From the NCBI RefSeq assembly GCF_043290135.1, contig NC_134710.1:204064192-204128191 (forward strand): a stretch of DNA of 64,000 bases, in the 5' to 3' direction. The DNA is from Rhipicephalus microplus (lineage: Eukaryota > Arthropoda > Arachnida > Ixodida > Ixodidae). Made by a program: the position numbers and the translations under genes. The notes beneath the pieces are model-generated. The model did no database searches and was not told the DNA's origin. It worked only from the letters and a program-made list of their open reading frames with translations. Positions 20,711 through 33,186 of this stretch are shown here, piece by piece. How positions within the stretch are numbered: the stretch's first letter is position 1; each line of letters begins with the position of its first letter.

Positions 20711-20894
20711 GCAAATACGAGTGTCGACCTTCTACACTCTGAGGGGCAATGTACCCGTGGGAGATGAGAAGGCGCGCCACCGCGTGCTCAATGCGTCGTC
20801 TTGCTGATAATGCTTAAAGCCCAATAGTGCCCCCCCCCCCCCCCGAGATGCTCATCTCCAGCGGTAAATGGTAGATATAAATAGCTGTCTCTTC

Positions 20895-21012
20895 GGGTGC
20901 CGAAGCACCTGCTCCTTGGTGGGTCAGTGGTCATTACCTCGCATTCACGACTCAGATGGTACACGTTCGATTTCGCCTGCCGGAGTCCATTGACAATTTT
21001 TCTAGTTATTGA

Positions 21013-21098
<86 letters not shown>

Positions 21099-21174
21099 TG
21101 AGTTACGGCGACACCAATGTCGACGCCGGTGGCAAAAACCAGTAGAGAGTGTTCATAAACTTGCTATCGCAATA
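20895..21174 (+). mobile_element. tRNA-derived SINE (family 2) with internal TA array
   Basis: The head at about 20910-20990 contains an A-box-like 'ggtgggtcagtggtca' and a B-box-like 'acacgttcgatttcg'. It is followed by 'ctgccggagtcc', then a TA array (21014-21097), then a tail with 'gagttacggcgaca', 'gtggcaaaaaccagtagaga' and 'cgcaataaa' near 21170. This head and tail are unrelated to the Ruka-like copies. Confidence 0.6.
21014..21097. repeat. (TA)n microsatellite, 84 bp
   Basis: A pure TA run inside the SINE at 20895-21174, probably seeded by the SINE's own A/T-rich linker. Confidence 0.97.
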
Positions 21175-21239
21175 AAGGTTTCAACACGGCCCTTTTCCCT
21201 CGCCATGCTTCGCAAAACGTCTATTCCCAGGTACGTGAA

Positions 21240-21800
21240 GTCTGCTGATTTTTTTCGGCATCGGCTTCGACCTTTTGGGTTTTTTCCCTCTTTAGAACAC
21301 CGGCAACAGATGGATCATTGTCGATAAATATTATTCGACCCGCTTTGGCATCATGACACCTCTCCCAATAGCTGCGCTACTGACGTCACCGGTTGTTTGA
21401 TCCGTGATGTCATTTTGCATAGCAGCTCTCCTCGTCAACTTTTCAAACACCTATATCAGTCGCTACTTTTTAAACAAGGTAATCGACCAGCTACTTCGTT
21501 CCTGCGCAACCAAGCACGAGGTTACGGCGGCCCATCACTCCCGAACAAAAGACTTCACAAAATGATTGAATCGTACGCCCACTGACATGCTCGCCATGTA
21601 TTTTTGAAGAGATTAAGGTTGTCCACGTTGCCGGTATTATGCCGCATCTTTCGCACAAACCCTCTTAACAAGCACTGGGGGTCAACGTTGCGGTGTTGCA
21701 GCCATCACCGCGGTGTTGTCAGGGAAGAGGAGGAGGACGATATATTCTCGAGAAGAACAGCCATATCTTTGACTGGATATATATTGTAAATAACATTGAA
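21240..21800 (+). pseudogene. Heavily decayed Gypsy integrase and LTR relic
   Basis: Translated with frame changes, 21260-21600 keeps integrase-core phrases: GFDLLG (about 21262), then GNRWIIVD, PLPIAALLTSPVV, LLRSCATKHEVTA, a broken LNRTPTDMLAMY. They align in order with the better copy at 36531-38300. Stops and shifts are frequent and the glutamate-bearing TERLN motif is lost. At 21728-21790 'gaagaggaggaggacga' and 'tgtaaataacattg' resemble the LTR of that other copy (38339-38476). It is an old relative of that element. Confidence 0.6.
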
Positions 21801-22379
21801 ACAAAATAAAAAACTCTGCAAACTACGTTGCTATTCTTAAAAAAGTACCTAAAAGAAGGTGTTATTTCGATTTGTAGGCACTATAGCCACGTTCACAATT
21901 TCTGTGTTTTACACCAATCACTAATAGGCATGAACAATGTGCGATACTTTGAAGGCAATTAGTGGAATAACTGGATTCATACCTGAACACAGTTGTCCGT
22001 GAAATATGTAATAATAAATGAGGCGTTATGGGGTTTATTATTCATGCGCTGTAGCGAACCTTTTTATAATATTATTTGCAATATGGTAACCTAGTTACCC
22101 TGATAGAGTTCACCACTACAAATATGGAGGTGCTTTTAGGGACATGTCAGAAAAACTGGGCGCTCCTGATTGCTCTCCACCAGTTCACTGAATACGAGGC
22201 GTATACATGTGCCGCAAACATTAATGAATATTTCTGCAGAGGCATAACAACTTATTTATAAATACTAGTGAGCCATTGGGATAAACTGAGTGCTAAACAC
22301 CGTGCCAGCAAGAAAGGGCGTGTGAGGAGTATTTATTAACTGCGTAATAAAAAAATCGGCAGATCTCACGTATCATGGG
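21801..22379. other. Unassigned DNA
   Basis: No gene or repeat is recognised. Confidence 0.4.
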
Positions 22380-23100
22380 AATAAAAATAAGGGCAAGCAT
22401 GTGGATGGAAGGTGACTGTATTAAGCGAAACGTCACGAAGTGGCGCTGGGGGAACGTACAAATGTACGCACATACATACGTTAAACAGTCGCATACGCTT
22501 CATATAACTAGCTGCGCACAGTTGCGTAATGATGGCAACAGCAGCGTAGATATTAGCAGTATCAGAAGCGGCAAGCAGATATGAAGTCGGGATGCTCGTG
22601 AGAATGGTAGCCCTAAACGCTGCTATATAAATCAGCTTCAGTGCATGGCACCTAACTACCACTGACGTTGACCCGACGTGATGGCTATATGATAGGAGTA
22701 CATACGTAATGTAATTAAAATTGGATAGTCAGTGTGCAAACACAATTGACGTTTTACGTACATAAGCGTCTATTTGAAAACTAGTTCGAAGACTTAGCGT
22801 TGCTCTGTGAAAGAATACTTGATATTCACGCAGAAACCTTGTGTTTGATTCCTGCTGATACCTTGACATCTATTTTTTGCCTTCATGGGTCCACGCTGTC
22901 AAAATTAGCTTTTTCTTGACGCTCAGGCGTTAAAATTACCCACGTTTGTTCGCTGTTCTTGGGCAGGCATGAACTGTCAATCGTCTGTGACACATACCCA
23001 CACATCTGTGCCACATACCCGCCCGTGGGTATGTGGCACATGTCAGGCGGAAATGGTTCGACAACAGACTTGATGGCATTGCGTCATTTTTTATATGACC
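22380..23100 (+). repeat. tRNA-cored dispersed repeat (family X), longest copy
   Basis: The left part, read in complement, matches 10920-10988. The middle (22660-22780) matches both other copies. A tRNA-like core at about 22795-22865 has an A-box-like 'tgctctgtgaaagaatac' and B-box-like 'gtgtttgattcctgc'. The right part includes a hairpin with 14-base arms (23007-23020 and 23027-23040, 'tgtgccacataccc'). The minus-strand frame through 22366-22662 is also partly conserved in copy 1, but no protein family is recognised. Confidence 0.6.
23007..23040. other. Hairpin, 14-bp perfect arms
   Basis: TGTGCCACATACCC is followed after six bases by its exact reverse complement. The arm motif also occurs in weaker form just upstream (22988). 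The role is unknown; it belongs to the surrounding repeat. Confidence 0.85.
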
Positions 23101-23198
23101 TGCGAGTCACATTTTTCAAACCATCTTATCATCTCCTTCTTATTTTGATTTGCCCGAAGTTGAGGGGCTTATAACGAGAGCACCCAGATGTAGGCTGC

Positions 23199-23330
<132 letters not shown>

Positions 23331-26300
23331 CGCCGAAAGTGGTTGCAGTGCACAAAGAAGTTGTTCTAGCAGGCATGAACTATCTTCTGGAATACCAGGA
23401 TGATGGGACCGGCCGTCCAGGTATACCGTTATATTGCATTTAGTGGCTATTGTGAAGGATGCATGGGTTGCGACAATAAATTAGCCCAATAAACTGCCAC
23501 TAACCTAGTGGACAGTGCTACACGCTGTCGTAGTTCTCGCCGTCTGTTCTACTTTTTTGAAGAATCAGAACTGCATATTGGGTATGTTTCATGGCAAATC
23601 GTCATGATCCCCCTAGAACACGCTTAGTCGTTGCTCAAACCACGCAAGTTAGTTTTAAGCAAATTTTTAATCATCTGTTTGTGCTTTGAAAGCTTTAGTA
23701 ATTTTTTCCAGCACTTCTAAGGCGCCCGATTTAGCGCCTTGAGTGGACTAGAAACTGATTGAGGCTTGTATTTTTGTGCGCATTACAGATTGATGGCACG
23801 TCGTGATGCCTCATAAAAAAGGAAGTGTTTGGTTATTAGGCATTTATGTAGTATTGACGCATTCGTCCTAATTAAATCCTAGATTTCAGGTGCCCATAAA
23901 CTCTCTATTCGTGCATTTTGTCTTCGTTATCTAGCGTTCTCACCTGCATTTGGTGCCATGATCGACAACATGCTCTCATCACTTTTTCTCATTTACCTTT
24001 TTCTCGCTCGATTGCAGCATCTGCCGGTACAGGCTTGAGAAAGTGAGTAAGCTCAATAAAGTTCTCCTCACACTTAACTTTAAGGAACTCCCCGACAACA
24101 AATCTTACCCTTTGGTTCAAGTATTTCGATATTTTTCAAGTGTGATACAGTGAAAGTAGTTGGAACAGCCCGCCCCCCCTCTTGGACCAAGAAAAGCTGC
24201 ACAGAAACAGAGAAGCTTCAAGCACTCCCTTTAGCGTTGCATCTTACGCATAGTTTTCAAAACCACGTGAAAGGTGCAAAAATTTAATGAAACAGCTGCG
24301 CCAGTCAGTGAGCTCACTATCGGGCCGGTAAAGAGGGAAAAACAAGAACCGATGGGACGGCTCTCCCAACTATTTACTTAAGCGGGAAGAAAACCGATCG
24401 CATTGAACGGTTTTCTGAGAATGAAGAGGCAGGCTGAAGCTCTAACAATAACCACACTACAGTAACAAACGCAGCAGTCACGCTAATGTAGACAAAGTGG
24501 CGAACTTAAAGGACGGATGTAAATCAGCGAAAAAAACTTCGCCAAACGCAGCTAAAGTAGGTAAACAATGTTTAAGAAAACTTTTGAGGGATACGTATTT
24601 TAGTTCACGTCTGATAAAGATAAGCGTGAAATCTTAATCTCACTCTATTGACGTTTAATTCGACATCTCACTTAAGACTACAAATTAGGGCTTGTGTGAG
24701 AATGAAAAGTATTTTAAAAAGATTTTCTACATTTATATTACTGTTTTAAAGGAGCATGCAGCTCTGTTTGCCCCATTAGGTATTATTTGCAAAAAGCCAG
24801 TTCTGGCTCTTTTTGCTGGCATTTTTCTTTGCTGACTCTAAAGGGGCCCTATAATCCCAGCTCCACCTCAGCTGTGCAGCTCAGTCTTCTAAGACATGAA
24901 AAAAAAAAGAGGCGGGAAAAAAACACGCAAATGTCAATCTGCGCTCTTTCCTACCCCTCTTTCCGCACCTTTGTGCAGGTTAGCAAACTGGTTACTATAG
25001 CAACCTCCCTGCTTTTCTTTTTCATCACCTTTTTTCTTTTTCTATACACCGAGAGGAGTGACGGAGAAGCTCAGGCTTAAAGAAAAATCAGTTGCATTTT
25101 TATATACCTTTGTAGTTTAGGTGTTTTGTGTATGATTATTTCGCTATCTTTTCACATATTTGAGTATTGTCAATACTGATAGCTTTATATGTAATGACTT
25201 TAAAGACACATGCCAGCTCTTTTTTCTTCCTTTCTTACGCATAACACGACGCTGCATCCTCACTTTTAATTCATCTTTGCCTGCATTGAACCTTCATCTG
25301 CAGGCTTTACGGCAATCTGCTGAGCAGCGCAACACTTCGGTTGAAACAATGAAGAGGAAGCATGGAAGGCCGCATTGGAATGTGGTGACTTGACCTCAAT
25401 AAAAAGTCAAATGTCTTGCTGCAAATGGCAGGGATCGGCAGTCTGCCACAAACGGTGGATTGCCGACAAGTCACCGATCGATAAAGCATAACTTAAGAAA
25501 AACGATGCGTACACGCACGTACGAGACCGCCGCATCTTCTACGACCCATGTGTGTACACCTGCATTTATATACACTTGTTCGTGACCAGTTTTTTTTGTG
25601 AATTATGCCACCGTGACTACTACCAAAATCTAGCTCATGGTAGTTTCGCTCAGAAAACGAAAAAGACACCGGGGTTCAATAATGATTAGAACTCACACGC
25701 TCTGAAGTGCAGCCGGCCATTCTGCTACACAGCCTCGTCGCTACTTGAAATTTCTTCGCAACTAGACTCAATACATGTTAAGTCGAAGGAGAAATCTCGT
25801 TTACAAATGTTGCCTATAGTGGCAGAAGAGTAAAATAACAGCAAGTGTCAAAGTGTCAAACAAAAGCGCATTGTGGAACGAATGTGTGATTGATACCTTC
25901 CCGTTAATTCCAAATCGGTTTATTCATATTTCTCCTTCATAACCAACCACAGCTCAACTTCAGCATTTCTGTCAACCTCATGTAATTCCCCTGTCGAATA
26001 ACACCTACTTCAACGGAAAAGTGTTGATGCGGCGGCTAAATATTCATGGATCAGAGGGCTTACCTAGGCGTACTTGGAGATGTTTAATTCCGCCTTGCAA
26101 CCAATTTCACGAAGAATTTTGAGGAAAACTATCTAGCTCGAGTCATTTCTTTCAAGGAAAACGTCATTACTTATTTTTATTACTCTTAACTCGTATTTTA
26201 TGGTACAAGATTAAACGGCCGCAGGTATAGCACCATTCATGTGACTTATTAGTGTTTAAAAGGATTGATACCGTCATCGATAAGTTTAAGTATATATTAA

Positions 26301-27282
26301 CGGACTTATATGAGACGATTCACTCAAGCTTACTCAGGCCCAAAGCAAGCCGTGAGTCTGGGTCTAGGTGAGTAGGAGTTAGTAATATATAGTGGAGCTT
26401 ATGGTAAAATGAGTGCGGTAAAGAAAAATTTTAGAGAACCTCAGTTCAGATGAATGCTACACTTGAGTGTGACGAACTGTGCTGCTGCTCACGTGCACAT
26501 ATTCGAATATAGAGGCTTATTGGACACCTTGATAACTCCCTCAATGATATAAAAATATGGCATGGTGCGTACATCGCAAGTGTGCATGTAGTTGTGAATA
26601 GTAACTTCCGAGAAGGGAGATGACGACAATAGTTATTGATTGCCAAGACACAATGATTTGCTCAGAAGGTATGTCGACTGAACTGTTTCGTATAAGACCT
26701 CTAATTCTCTTTTTTTTTTTTGCAGTTGTGGTTGAAATCTGCTGAAGGTGTGCTCCCAGAATGAAGATTTGGATTCAGTACAACATCAATATTCAGATTT
26801 TCTGGGATTCCGACGCACCATCAGATTCATTTCTATAAAGAAAAACTATTCAAGCAAATTTCAAGTCGCACTGCGTCATTTTGTTTGTAACACTGATTGT
26901 ACAGTACAAGATATGACTTTACTGCCCTCTGTATTTCTCACACGTTGCAGATCTTTCGAATAGGTATATGGAGCACAAATGTGCGAGTCCATTGGCATCT
27001 GTATCTTCCCCTCGAGCAGCTCCAACAATAGGCGAAACTTGATTTAGAGAAATCGAGTAACTTCACGATTAATGGTAATTTTCAGTGTCACATGGCTGAT
27101 TCATCGACATTACAGGTGCATGGTACTATACGAACCATAGATAATATGACTGTGTTAACAAGTACCTCCTTTATTGTAAGCTGGTTGGCTTATACAGATA
27201 TTGTTTACTGGCTGCGGGAAACAACCATGTGCAGTGAGTTACGAGAAAAAGAAAACATGATGCGTTCTTTCTTGTTTTTTCT
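23331..27282. other. Unassigned, largely repeat-free DNA
   Basis: Nearly 4 kb without a recognised repeat. Frames at 24787-25080 (97 codons) and 25160-25393 (77 codons) contain hydrophobic runs (LLFFFITFFLFLY), but these come from T-rich sequence. I see no domain or convincing splice-flanked exon. Confidence 0.35.
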
Positions 27283-27326
27283 AAAGACAAGTGACTTTCT
27301 TGGGGACCTCCGACGCCAAAATTTTG

Positions 27327-27396
<70 letters not shown>

Positions 27397-27976
27397 GGTA
27401 ACCATTTCGCTGAAGGCACCAAACGCTACCGCAAACGACCAACCGTATCCGCAGCACCCACCAATATTGCTCAAGTTTCAGCATGCGTACCTGAGCGATT
27501 GTCAATTAAAATGCAAATATTGCGCATATTTGAAGCACCATACTAACACATAGATGTTTTGTATGTGTGCCTTTATGCTAGAGAAGGAACACACATGTAA
27601 TTCTAAGGACCGTAGGATTTATCACGCTGCGCAGACAGTGCAAGGTGATGCTCAAAAAGGCAAGTATTTCCAACGCTTTGCTAAGACGACACATCGGTGA
27701 CACCTGCCCTTCACTTTCCGTTCTACTTCTTATCGCTTCCGAGACAGGCGCGCATCTTTCACCGCCGGAGCTCACGTCTTTTTTCGTTTTCGAAGATAAC
27801 TGACAGATGGCACTCGTGTCTAACGTGCCTCGATGCGCTCGTTCACCTTCACTGCACGGATAGAGACTCTCTAACGGAGCGCTTCCAGAAACCATTGCAC
27901 CAATTTTCTCGCACAGAACATCAAATAAACGGTTTGTTCACTCTCTCCACGCGCAAGACTATTGCCTTTCGACGAT
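27283..27976 (+). repeat. Unnamed ~660-bp dispersed repeat, copy B
   Basis: Same order of landmarks as copy A: 'ggacctccgacgccaaaattttgg', a CTGT run, 'cccaccaatattgctcaa', 'tccaacgctttgctaag', 'gttctacttcttatcgc', 'aataaacggtttgttcactctctcc' and 'gcaagactattgcctttcgacg'. It is about 30 bp longer than copies A and C, because its CTGT run has expanded to 71 bp (27327-27397). Confidence 0.8.
27327..27397. repeat. (GTCT)n microsatellite, 71 bp
   Basis: About 18 uninterrupted units, at the same place where copy A has about four and copy C about three units. Confidence 0.98.
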
Positions 27977-28162
27977 AATTGCAGTGAAGCATGTAGATAC
28001 GGGGCCAATTTTATTTTCTTGTGGAGAGTGCCTCACGTAATAAACTAAAATATTACATCTTAACATGTGTGTTAGAGCAATTAGAGCAAAAACCGTTTAC
28101 ACAAGGGAGGAGGAACATGTACATGAGGCGAGCGCTAACATGAAGCAAAATTTTATTATCAG
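27977..28162. other. Short unassigned stretch
   Basis: Nothing is recognised. Confidence 0.4.
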
Positions 28163-28815
28163 AATCCAGGCCTATTTATCAAAGGTCACATTGCCACATC
28201 ATCAACAAACAAGAAACAATCAGCACTGAATAGTATGATGCCACAACATCTTGATCAGCCCTTATAACAGAAATGGTAGAAGCGAAACGCAGGAAATATA
28301 AAACATGCGATAGCTTTAAACAAGTGAATTGCTGCGCGTATGCACAAACTCGAGATTTTTTTGTGCACACGGAAAATGTGAGTGCGAGGTTAGTGGTAAG
28401 GAAAGTTTACTCACAAAGTCGTAGGCTCAGGGAAGGCTGGCTGACACACACACCATCAATCGTTCGTGTGAATCTAAAAACCTTTCGAGATCTCCCCAGA
28501 AAACTAAATACGATTCCGGTTCACTCTGTGGGGTCACTGAAAAACGGTTTACAAGCGCATTACCGAACCCGTATCGCGAAAAGCGAGGTGAACCTTTGAG
28601 AGAGCTAAAATTAAATGAGCATAAAGTTGTAACATCTTCCCGTCTGACCAATACATACATGCGAAGGAAATTGGATTGCCATAAACAACCTTGCAGGGAC
28701 ATTTTGTTGAGGTGCATTTCTGTTGTAAGGGCCGATCAAGATGTTGTGGCGTCATGCTATGCGTTGCTGTATATATTTTTTGACGATGTGGTGCTTTGAT
28801 CTTTGATCAATAAAC
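28163..28815. repeat. Head-to-head inverted pair, about 105-bp arms
   Basis: The complement of 28163-28275 matches 28708-28815 with phrases 'gcatttctgtt.taagggc.gatcaagatgttgtggc.tcat' and 'gatgtgg...tttgat'. The right arm ends in 'gatcaataaacaagaac', a poly-A-signal-like end. In each arm the same reading frame encodes ISV(I/V)RADQDVVAS, so both may be 3' ends of one transcribed element in opposite orientation. No family is recognised. Confidence 0.65.
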
Positions 28816-29234
28816 AAGAACTTTTGTGAAGAAAATCACCAAACTGCCGAGTGAGCAGTTCGGCTGCTTGCACCTTTTCCGAAATTAACATTATGCTGTA
28901 GAGTAAAGTTGCCCAAACGCACTAGTCTGGCGGGCGTTTTCACGACAGCATGACACCAGAGCGAATATAAATATAAGAGATTCAAATATAACAACAAAAG
29001 CTCAGACGAAATGAAACCTGTTTAGCGAGGAACTCATGAAACACCAATCAGAAGTATAGTCTATTAATTAGAAGCATGGTCACAAGAACAATATAAAAAC
29101 TGCGCTCTGAGCGTATACTTACAAATCACGTAAGGGAGCACTAAGGCACAGCAACAAAGTTAAAATCAATCAAAAGCATTTAGTTTTGCTTTATTCCTGG
29201 CTAATACATTTCACACTCATAAGAATATATATCC
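28816..29234. other. Unassigned DNA
   Basis: No gene or repeat is recognised. Confidence 0.4.

Positions 29235-29310
<76 letters not shown>
29235..29310. repeat. Compound (AT)(AC)(AT) microsatellite
   Basis: An AT run, then about 12 AC units (29259-29282), then another AT run. Confidence 0.95.
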
Positions 29311-29312
<2 letters not shown>

Positions 29313-30522
29313 CGCAGTTTATGAGAAGTAATACTTGCGTTCTAAATAATCATAGCGTCATTCCCGCGTCTTATCATCTGAAGCAAACGTGTTGTTCTAA
29401 TTACTGCGGGTAATAAGCTAGAAAAAAAAACGAGTCGTGCTATACAAGGATGAAAAAGAGGGTGCGCATGGCGGGGGTTCATGGCGGCGATGCTGTAGCT
29501 AGGGCCACATTAATCGAGCTCAGGGTCCCTTCGGTATAACCTTGAAGACCGAATCTCTGGTGATCTCCCATTGTGCTTAGCGACATCTCTTCAGAGTAAT
29601 TACGGATGGAGCTTGGGAGCTAGTCTGACGTGGTCGACATGAAAAATGATCCTCCTCCTATGCGGAGACCACGCTCATTTTGTCGCTGGACGCTGAATTT
29701 GTCATCGCCTTTCAGAAAGAATTTCACCTGTTGGGCCATTGTCGAAGCTGCCGCTAACTGAATAGGCATACGTTAGGAATAAAAACAAGGAGCAGAAGAA
29801 GTAACGCACTGTTATTTTTTCTAATATATGAGAAAGTGCATTGAGTTATGTCACAAACGAAACGATCTTCAGTATAAAAAGACCCGCTGAAAGCTGAGTG
29901 TGGCTGCTTCTCTGATAATACTTTGCACTTTTGACACTGCTAAGTGTCAAAAAGGAAATGATTTGTGCATTTTATCGTAATTCCTAATCGTTTACGTGTG
30001 GAAAGAACGCGTGTCCGATGAGTATGAATCTTGAGTATGTTGTTACGGGACTTGTATATTAGTTGCTTTTGAGAAGTCGTGCGCACAAGTGAGATCACAA
30101 TGCTTAGGGCACATTCTGAACTACCGCGAAACTCATTTTTTGTGATCTTAGAAGTTAAGTGAAGCTGAAACAGTGAACAAATATGATGTCACTTTTTCAA
30201 CACCAAGCAATCAAGCTATATATTCCACTAAACACCAAAAAGAAAGAAAAGAAATCACCAAAGCGATGTACAGTCGGCTAGCAGGAGTGCATAAGCAAAT
30301 GTTCGTAAGTTTTCAAATTCTAACTTTCAGAACAAGTGATTGTGTCCTCGAAAGTGACGCTTTAGACGTAATCAGCAGATCTATTAGCCTTTTATGTAAG
30401 GAATGAATCAGTATTTCGTCTCCAACAACAGGAAAGCTCCAAGAACAGAAAAATATTATTCTTTTTATTATTATCAGTATATATATTATTATTAATATTA
30501 TTGTTGTTGTTGTCATTACCAT
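29311..30522. other. Unassigned DNA
   Basis: About 1.2 kb without a recognised feature. It includes short TTA/TTG-rich stretches near 30460-30520. Confidence 0.4.
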
Positions 30523-30690
30523 CAATAATAGGCGGGCTTTACGCACCACATTATGACTGTTAGAAGAGACGACGTAACGGACGGCTTCGGAAATTTCGAC
30601 TACCAGTGTTTCTTCAATCTGCCCCGAAGCTTACGCACACGGATCTCTGGCAATTCACCTCCGTCGAAACTACGGCCGCATTGGCATTGG
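30523..30690 (-). mobile_element. Old Ruka-like SINE, head missing (copy 6)
   Basis: This is strongly diverged but in the right order on the plus strand: 'gtaacggacggcttcggaaatttcgac', 'taccagtgtttcttcaa', 'gcacacgga', 'ctccgtcgaaa' and 'cggccgcat'. These correspond to 'gtagtggagggctccggaaatttcgac', 'cacctggggttctttaa' and so on in the young copies. The tRNA head is absent or unrecognisable. Confidence 0.6.
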
Positions 30691-30821
30691 TCTTTCGTGT
30701 AGGCTAGAAAAGACGAAAGGGAAAGACGTCGAAGTCGAAATAATCGGAAAAGGAAAGTGGCATGCACCCACTCGTATTGCGAAGCCATAAGCTTCCTAGA
30801 TGCCAAAACTTTTTTCCTCGT

Positions 30822-30892
30822 GCAGGCGAAAAACCCTTGTACAAGACCATCCCAGAGTAGTCACTCTACCAGTTGAGCTATCCGGTCAGCTA
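30822..30892 (-). other. tRNA-like sequence, possibly SINE head
   Basis: On the minus strand it reads GACCGGATAGCTCAACTGGT then AGAGTGACTACTCTGGGATG. This gives a good A-box region (TAGCTCAACTGGTAGAG) and a possible anticodon arm. The B-box side (AAGGGTTTTTCGCC) is poor. It is not an intact tRNA gene. It lies about 130 bases upstream, on the same strand, of the old SINE body and may be its displaced head. Confidence 0.45.
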
Positions 30893-32275
30893 TTGCTTGG
30901 CAGAGCAGGGATTATTTCGTCCACAACTCAGAGCACATAAGATATATATCATTATAAATAAGTTCTGCGGGATCCCGCATGGCAGCGGAAGGTTTAAAAA
31001 GGGAAACAGGCAACCACTCGTTTCTCGCGCGATTCCACAATGATATCCGTACAGATTTCCTGGGAAGAAAGCGCCTTTATTGCCAAAACTTCCCCCCAAT
31101 CCGCTGTTAAATGTGTGACTAAGGCCTGTCCAAGGCCATCTTGACAAGGACGAAAAAAGAAAATAAAAGAAAAGGTCAGAGTGCTAAGTGCATGACTTTT
31201 CATGTTGCTTGTGAATTAACGCCCTATCACTGAACCATGAGGAATTTTTTAGGACATCACTCCACAACAACTGGTTAAAGCTCAAAAAATATTTGTTACG
31301 TTGCAAGATAGTGACTAGTTGTGATTATCTGTCTGTGCCTTTCTACCCTTTCACTTCTGGATATTTGGTACATTTTAACCTCCTCATAGTAAGCATTAAA
31401 AAGTAAGGATGGAGAAGTTCTAAGTAAGGATGAAAATGCTCTGTTTTATTCCATATGGGCCTTTTTTTATTACGTAGACTTTTTGTGACAACCAGCAAAA
31501 CGTTTCTTTTTTATGTCAAGGTTTATGAGAACTCTGTCGTCTTTATTCTTTGACTATTTTTTTAATATTTATGGCAGTCTTGCATACATTTTATCTAAGG
31601 GCCAATACTTTGTAAACTTTGTCACCCCGGAGGAGCATAAAACGGTTTACTGCCGTTTTCGCCTGAAGTTGATACCAGCTATACGATGAGTTAAACACAC
31701 AGAACACTCAGATAGAAGCAGAAGTAAAACCTCCTCAGGGACGACTAAAGAGGGCGGCTGTTATTCGAGGTGATCTTTTTTATTTCGGCTTTTATCTTGT
31801 TCACAACAAAAACGCTGTCGGGTAACGGGAAGGCTTCGTAGACAGTATAATCCCCAAGCAAGGCTTCTGAATGGGTTTATTCGCACACATAAGAAACTTA
31901 GCGTGTGTTATCTAAAGAAACTCAGTTACGCTCGCAAGAAGGTTGAAGCACATCGTGTACTCTTGCGCACTAGTGGCCTCCATGAATGGTTTCAATGCTT
32001 GCAGAAGCGCCCTTTCTAAATTTTTGATGATCCAAACCAATACCTTTCATTTGGCCTCGTCAACTTGTATTACTATGCTGACAATCATATATGAGTAAAA
32101 CATAGTCCACGCGCTACCATAAGATGATATAACACCTACCGGCGTTCGCAGAACCTGCGACTGTTTTGTGTAATAAATTGCGGCACTAAGGAGGAATGAA
32201 TAAAAAGCGTTCTGACCAGCATAGTTTGTTTGCGGAGGTTTTTTTTTATTTCAAGTTTCTTTACACTCCGCACAG
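30893..32275. other. Unassigned DNA
   Basis: About 1.4 kb without a recognised gene or repeat. Confidence 0.4.
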
Positions 32276-32355
32276 CGGGTGCACCATCATCATAATCATC
32301 TAGAGTTACTGCATATGCTACTTTTAGGTAGCAGAGTTGCGCCAAGGTACGCCAT
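32276..32355 (-). repeat. Short dispersed repeat, copy 1
   Basis: The complement of this stretch (GGCGCAACTCTGCTACCTAA, then AAGTAGCATATGCAGTAACT) matches 34395-34470 on the plus strand over roughly 75 bases. Confidence 0.7.
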
Positions 32356-33186
32356 CTTGGGTTCAAATGTCTTGCTGAAAAGCCACTCACCACCCACGTA
32401 GGAGCAGCGCTCGCACTTATAGCGTTGCTTTATTGATTTTTTTGCTTTGTTTTCTTTCTATTTTTTATGAAGGTACGAGACAAACTTAGTTGCTCTGATC
32501 ACGCCTTGAAGTCTTGATTTTATGTTTACGTTTTTGGCAAGTAATAATAAAAAAACGTTCTTCAGCTCATTGGCCCAGTGGTACATATGTATATTTATAG
32601 TAGGCCACACAGTAGCTTCGGTTTCTTTTGCCCTGTTTTTCCCATTTACACATATAAAGTTATTTTTTACTCTTGACCGCTGTCAAGCCAGGGATGGAAT
32701 ATTTTCATCGCGTGGGGCTCGTTCGTTAACTGTGTGAGTTAACCAGCTAAAGATTTCTAGCCTTCAACTGAATTGAGCTAGATAGCGATCGAGAGTGGCC
32801 GTGCGACGCCCGCGTTAAGCGCGCATTTCGTATTATGATTGTATTACAATCACGGCTCAAGACAATTGATGTGAATCGTCATTCAACAGCCCTGTCGTGT
32901 CCTACATTATTTTCGCTTAAAGTTTGAAGCTGCATTCAATTCATGCATTAGCAGCAACATCTTGCCGATTCAAATAGTTCTAGTTTAAATTCTCACTTTA
33001 TTTTTAGCGTTTTCACCGCAAGACTATATAATGTTGACGTATGCAGCTGACAAACGCTGCCCAATTCTGCATGTATAACGTATTCACTACTGCATTTGTG
33101 GTTAATACAAATAAAGCAAGTTTTGCAGTGCGGTGGACAGATTAAAAAAAAACATTGGCCCGAATCTACATGTTACACTGTAAACG
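32356..33186. other. Unassigned DNA
   Basis: No gene or repeat is recognised. Confidence 0.4.

Noticed and set aside
27092..27553. 153-codon frame with CLSV repeats
   Set aside because: Most of it is the GTCT array and the 660-bp repeat, and the sister copies do not preserve the frame.
30822..30892. Intact tRNA gene
   Set aside because: The A-box is good, but the T-arm and acceptor pairing fail.
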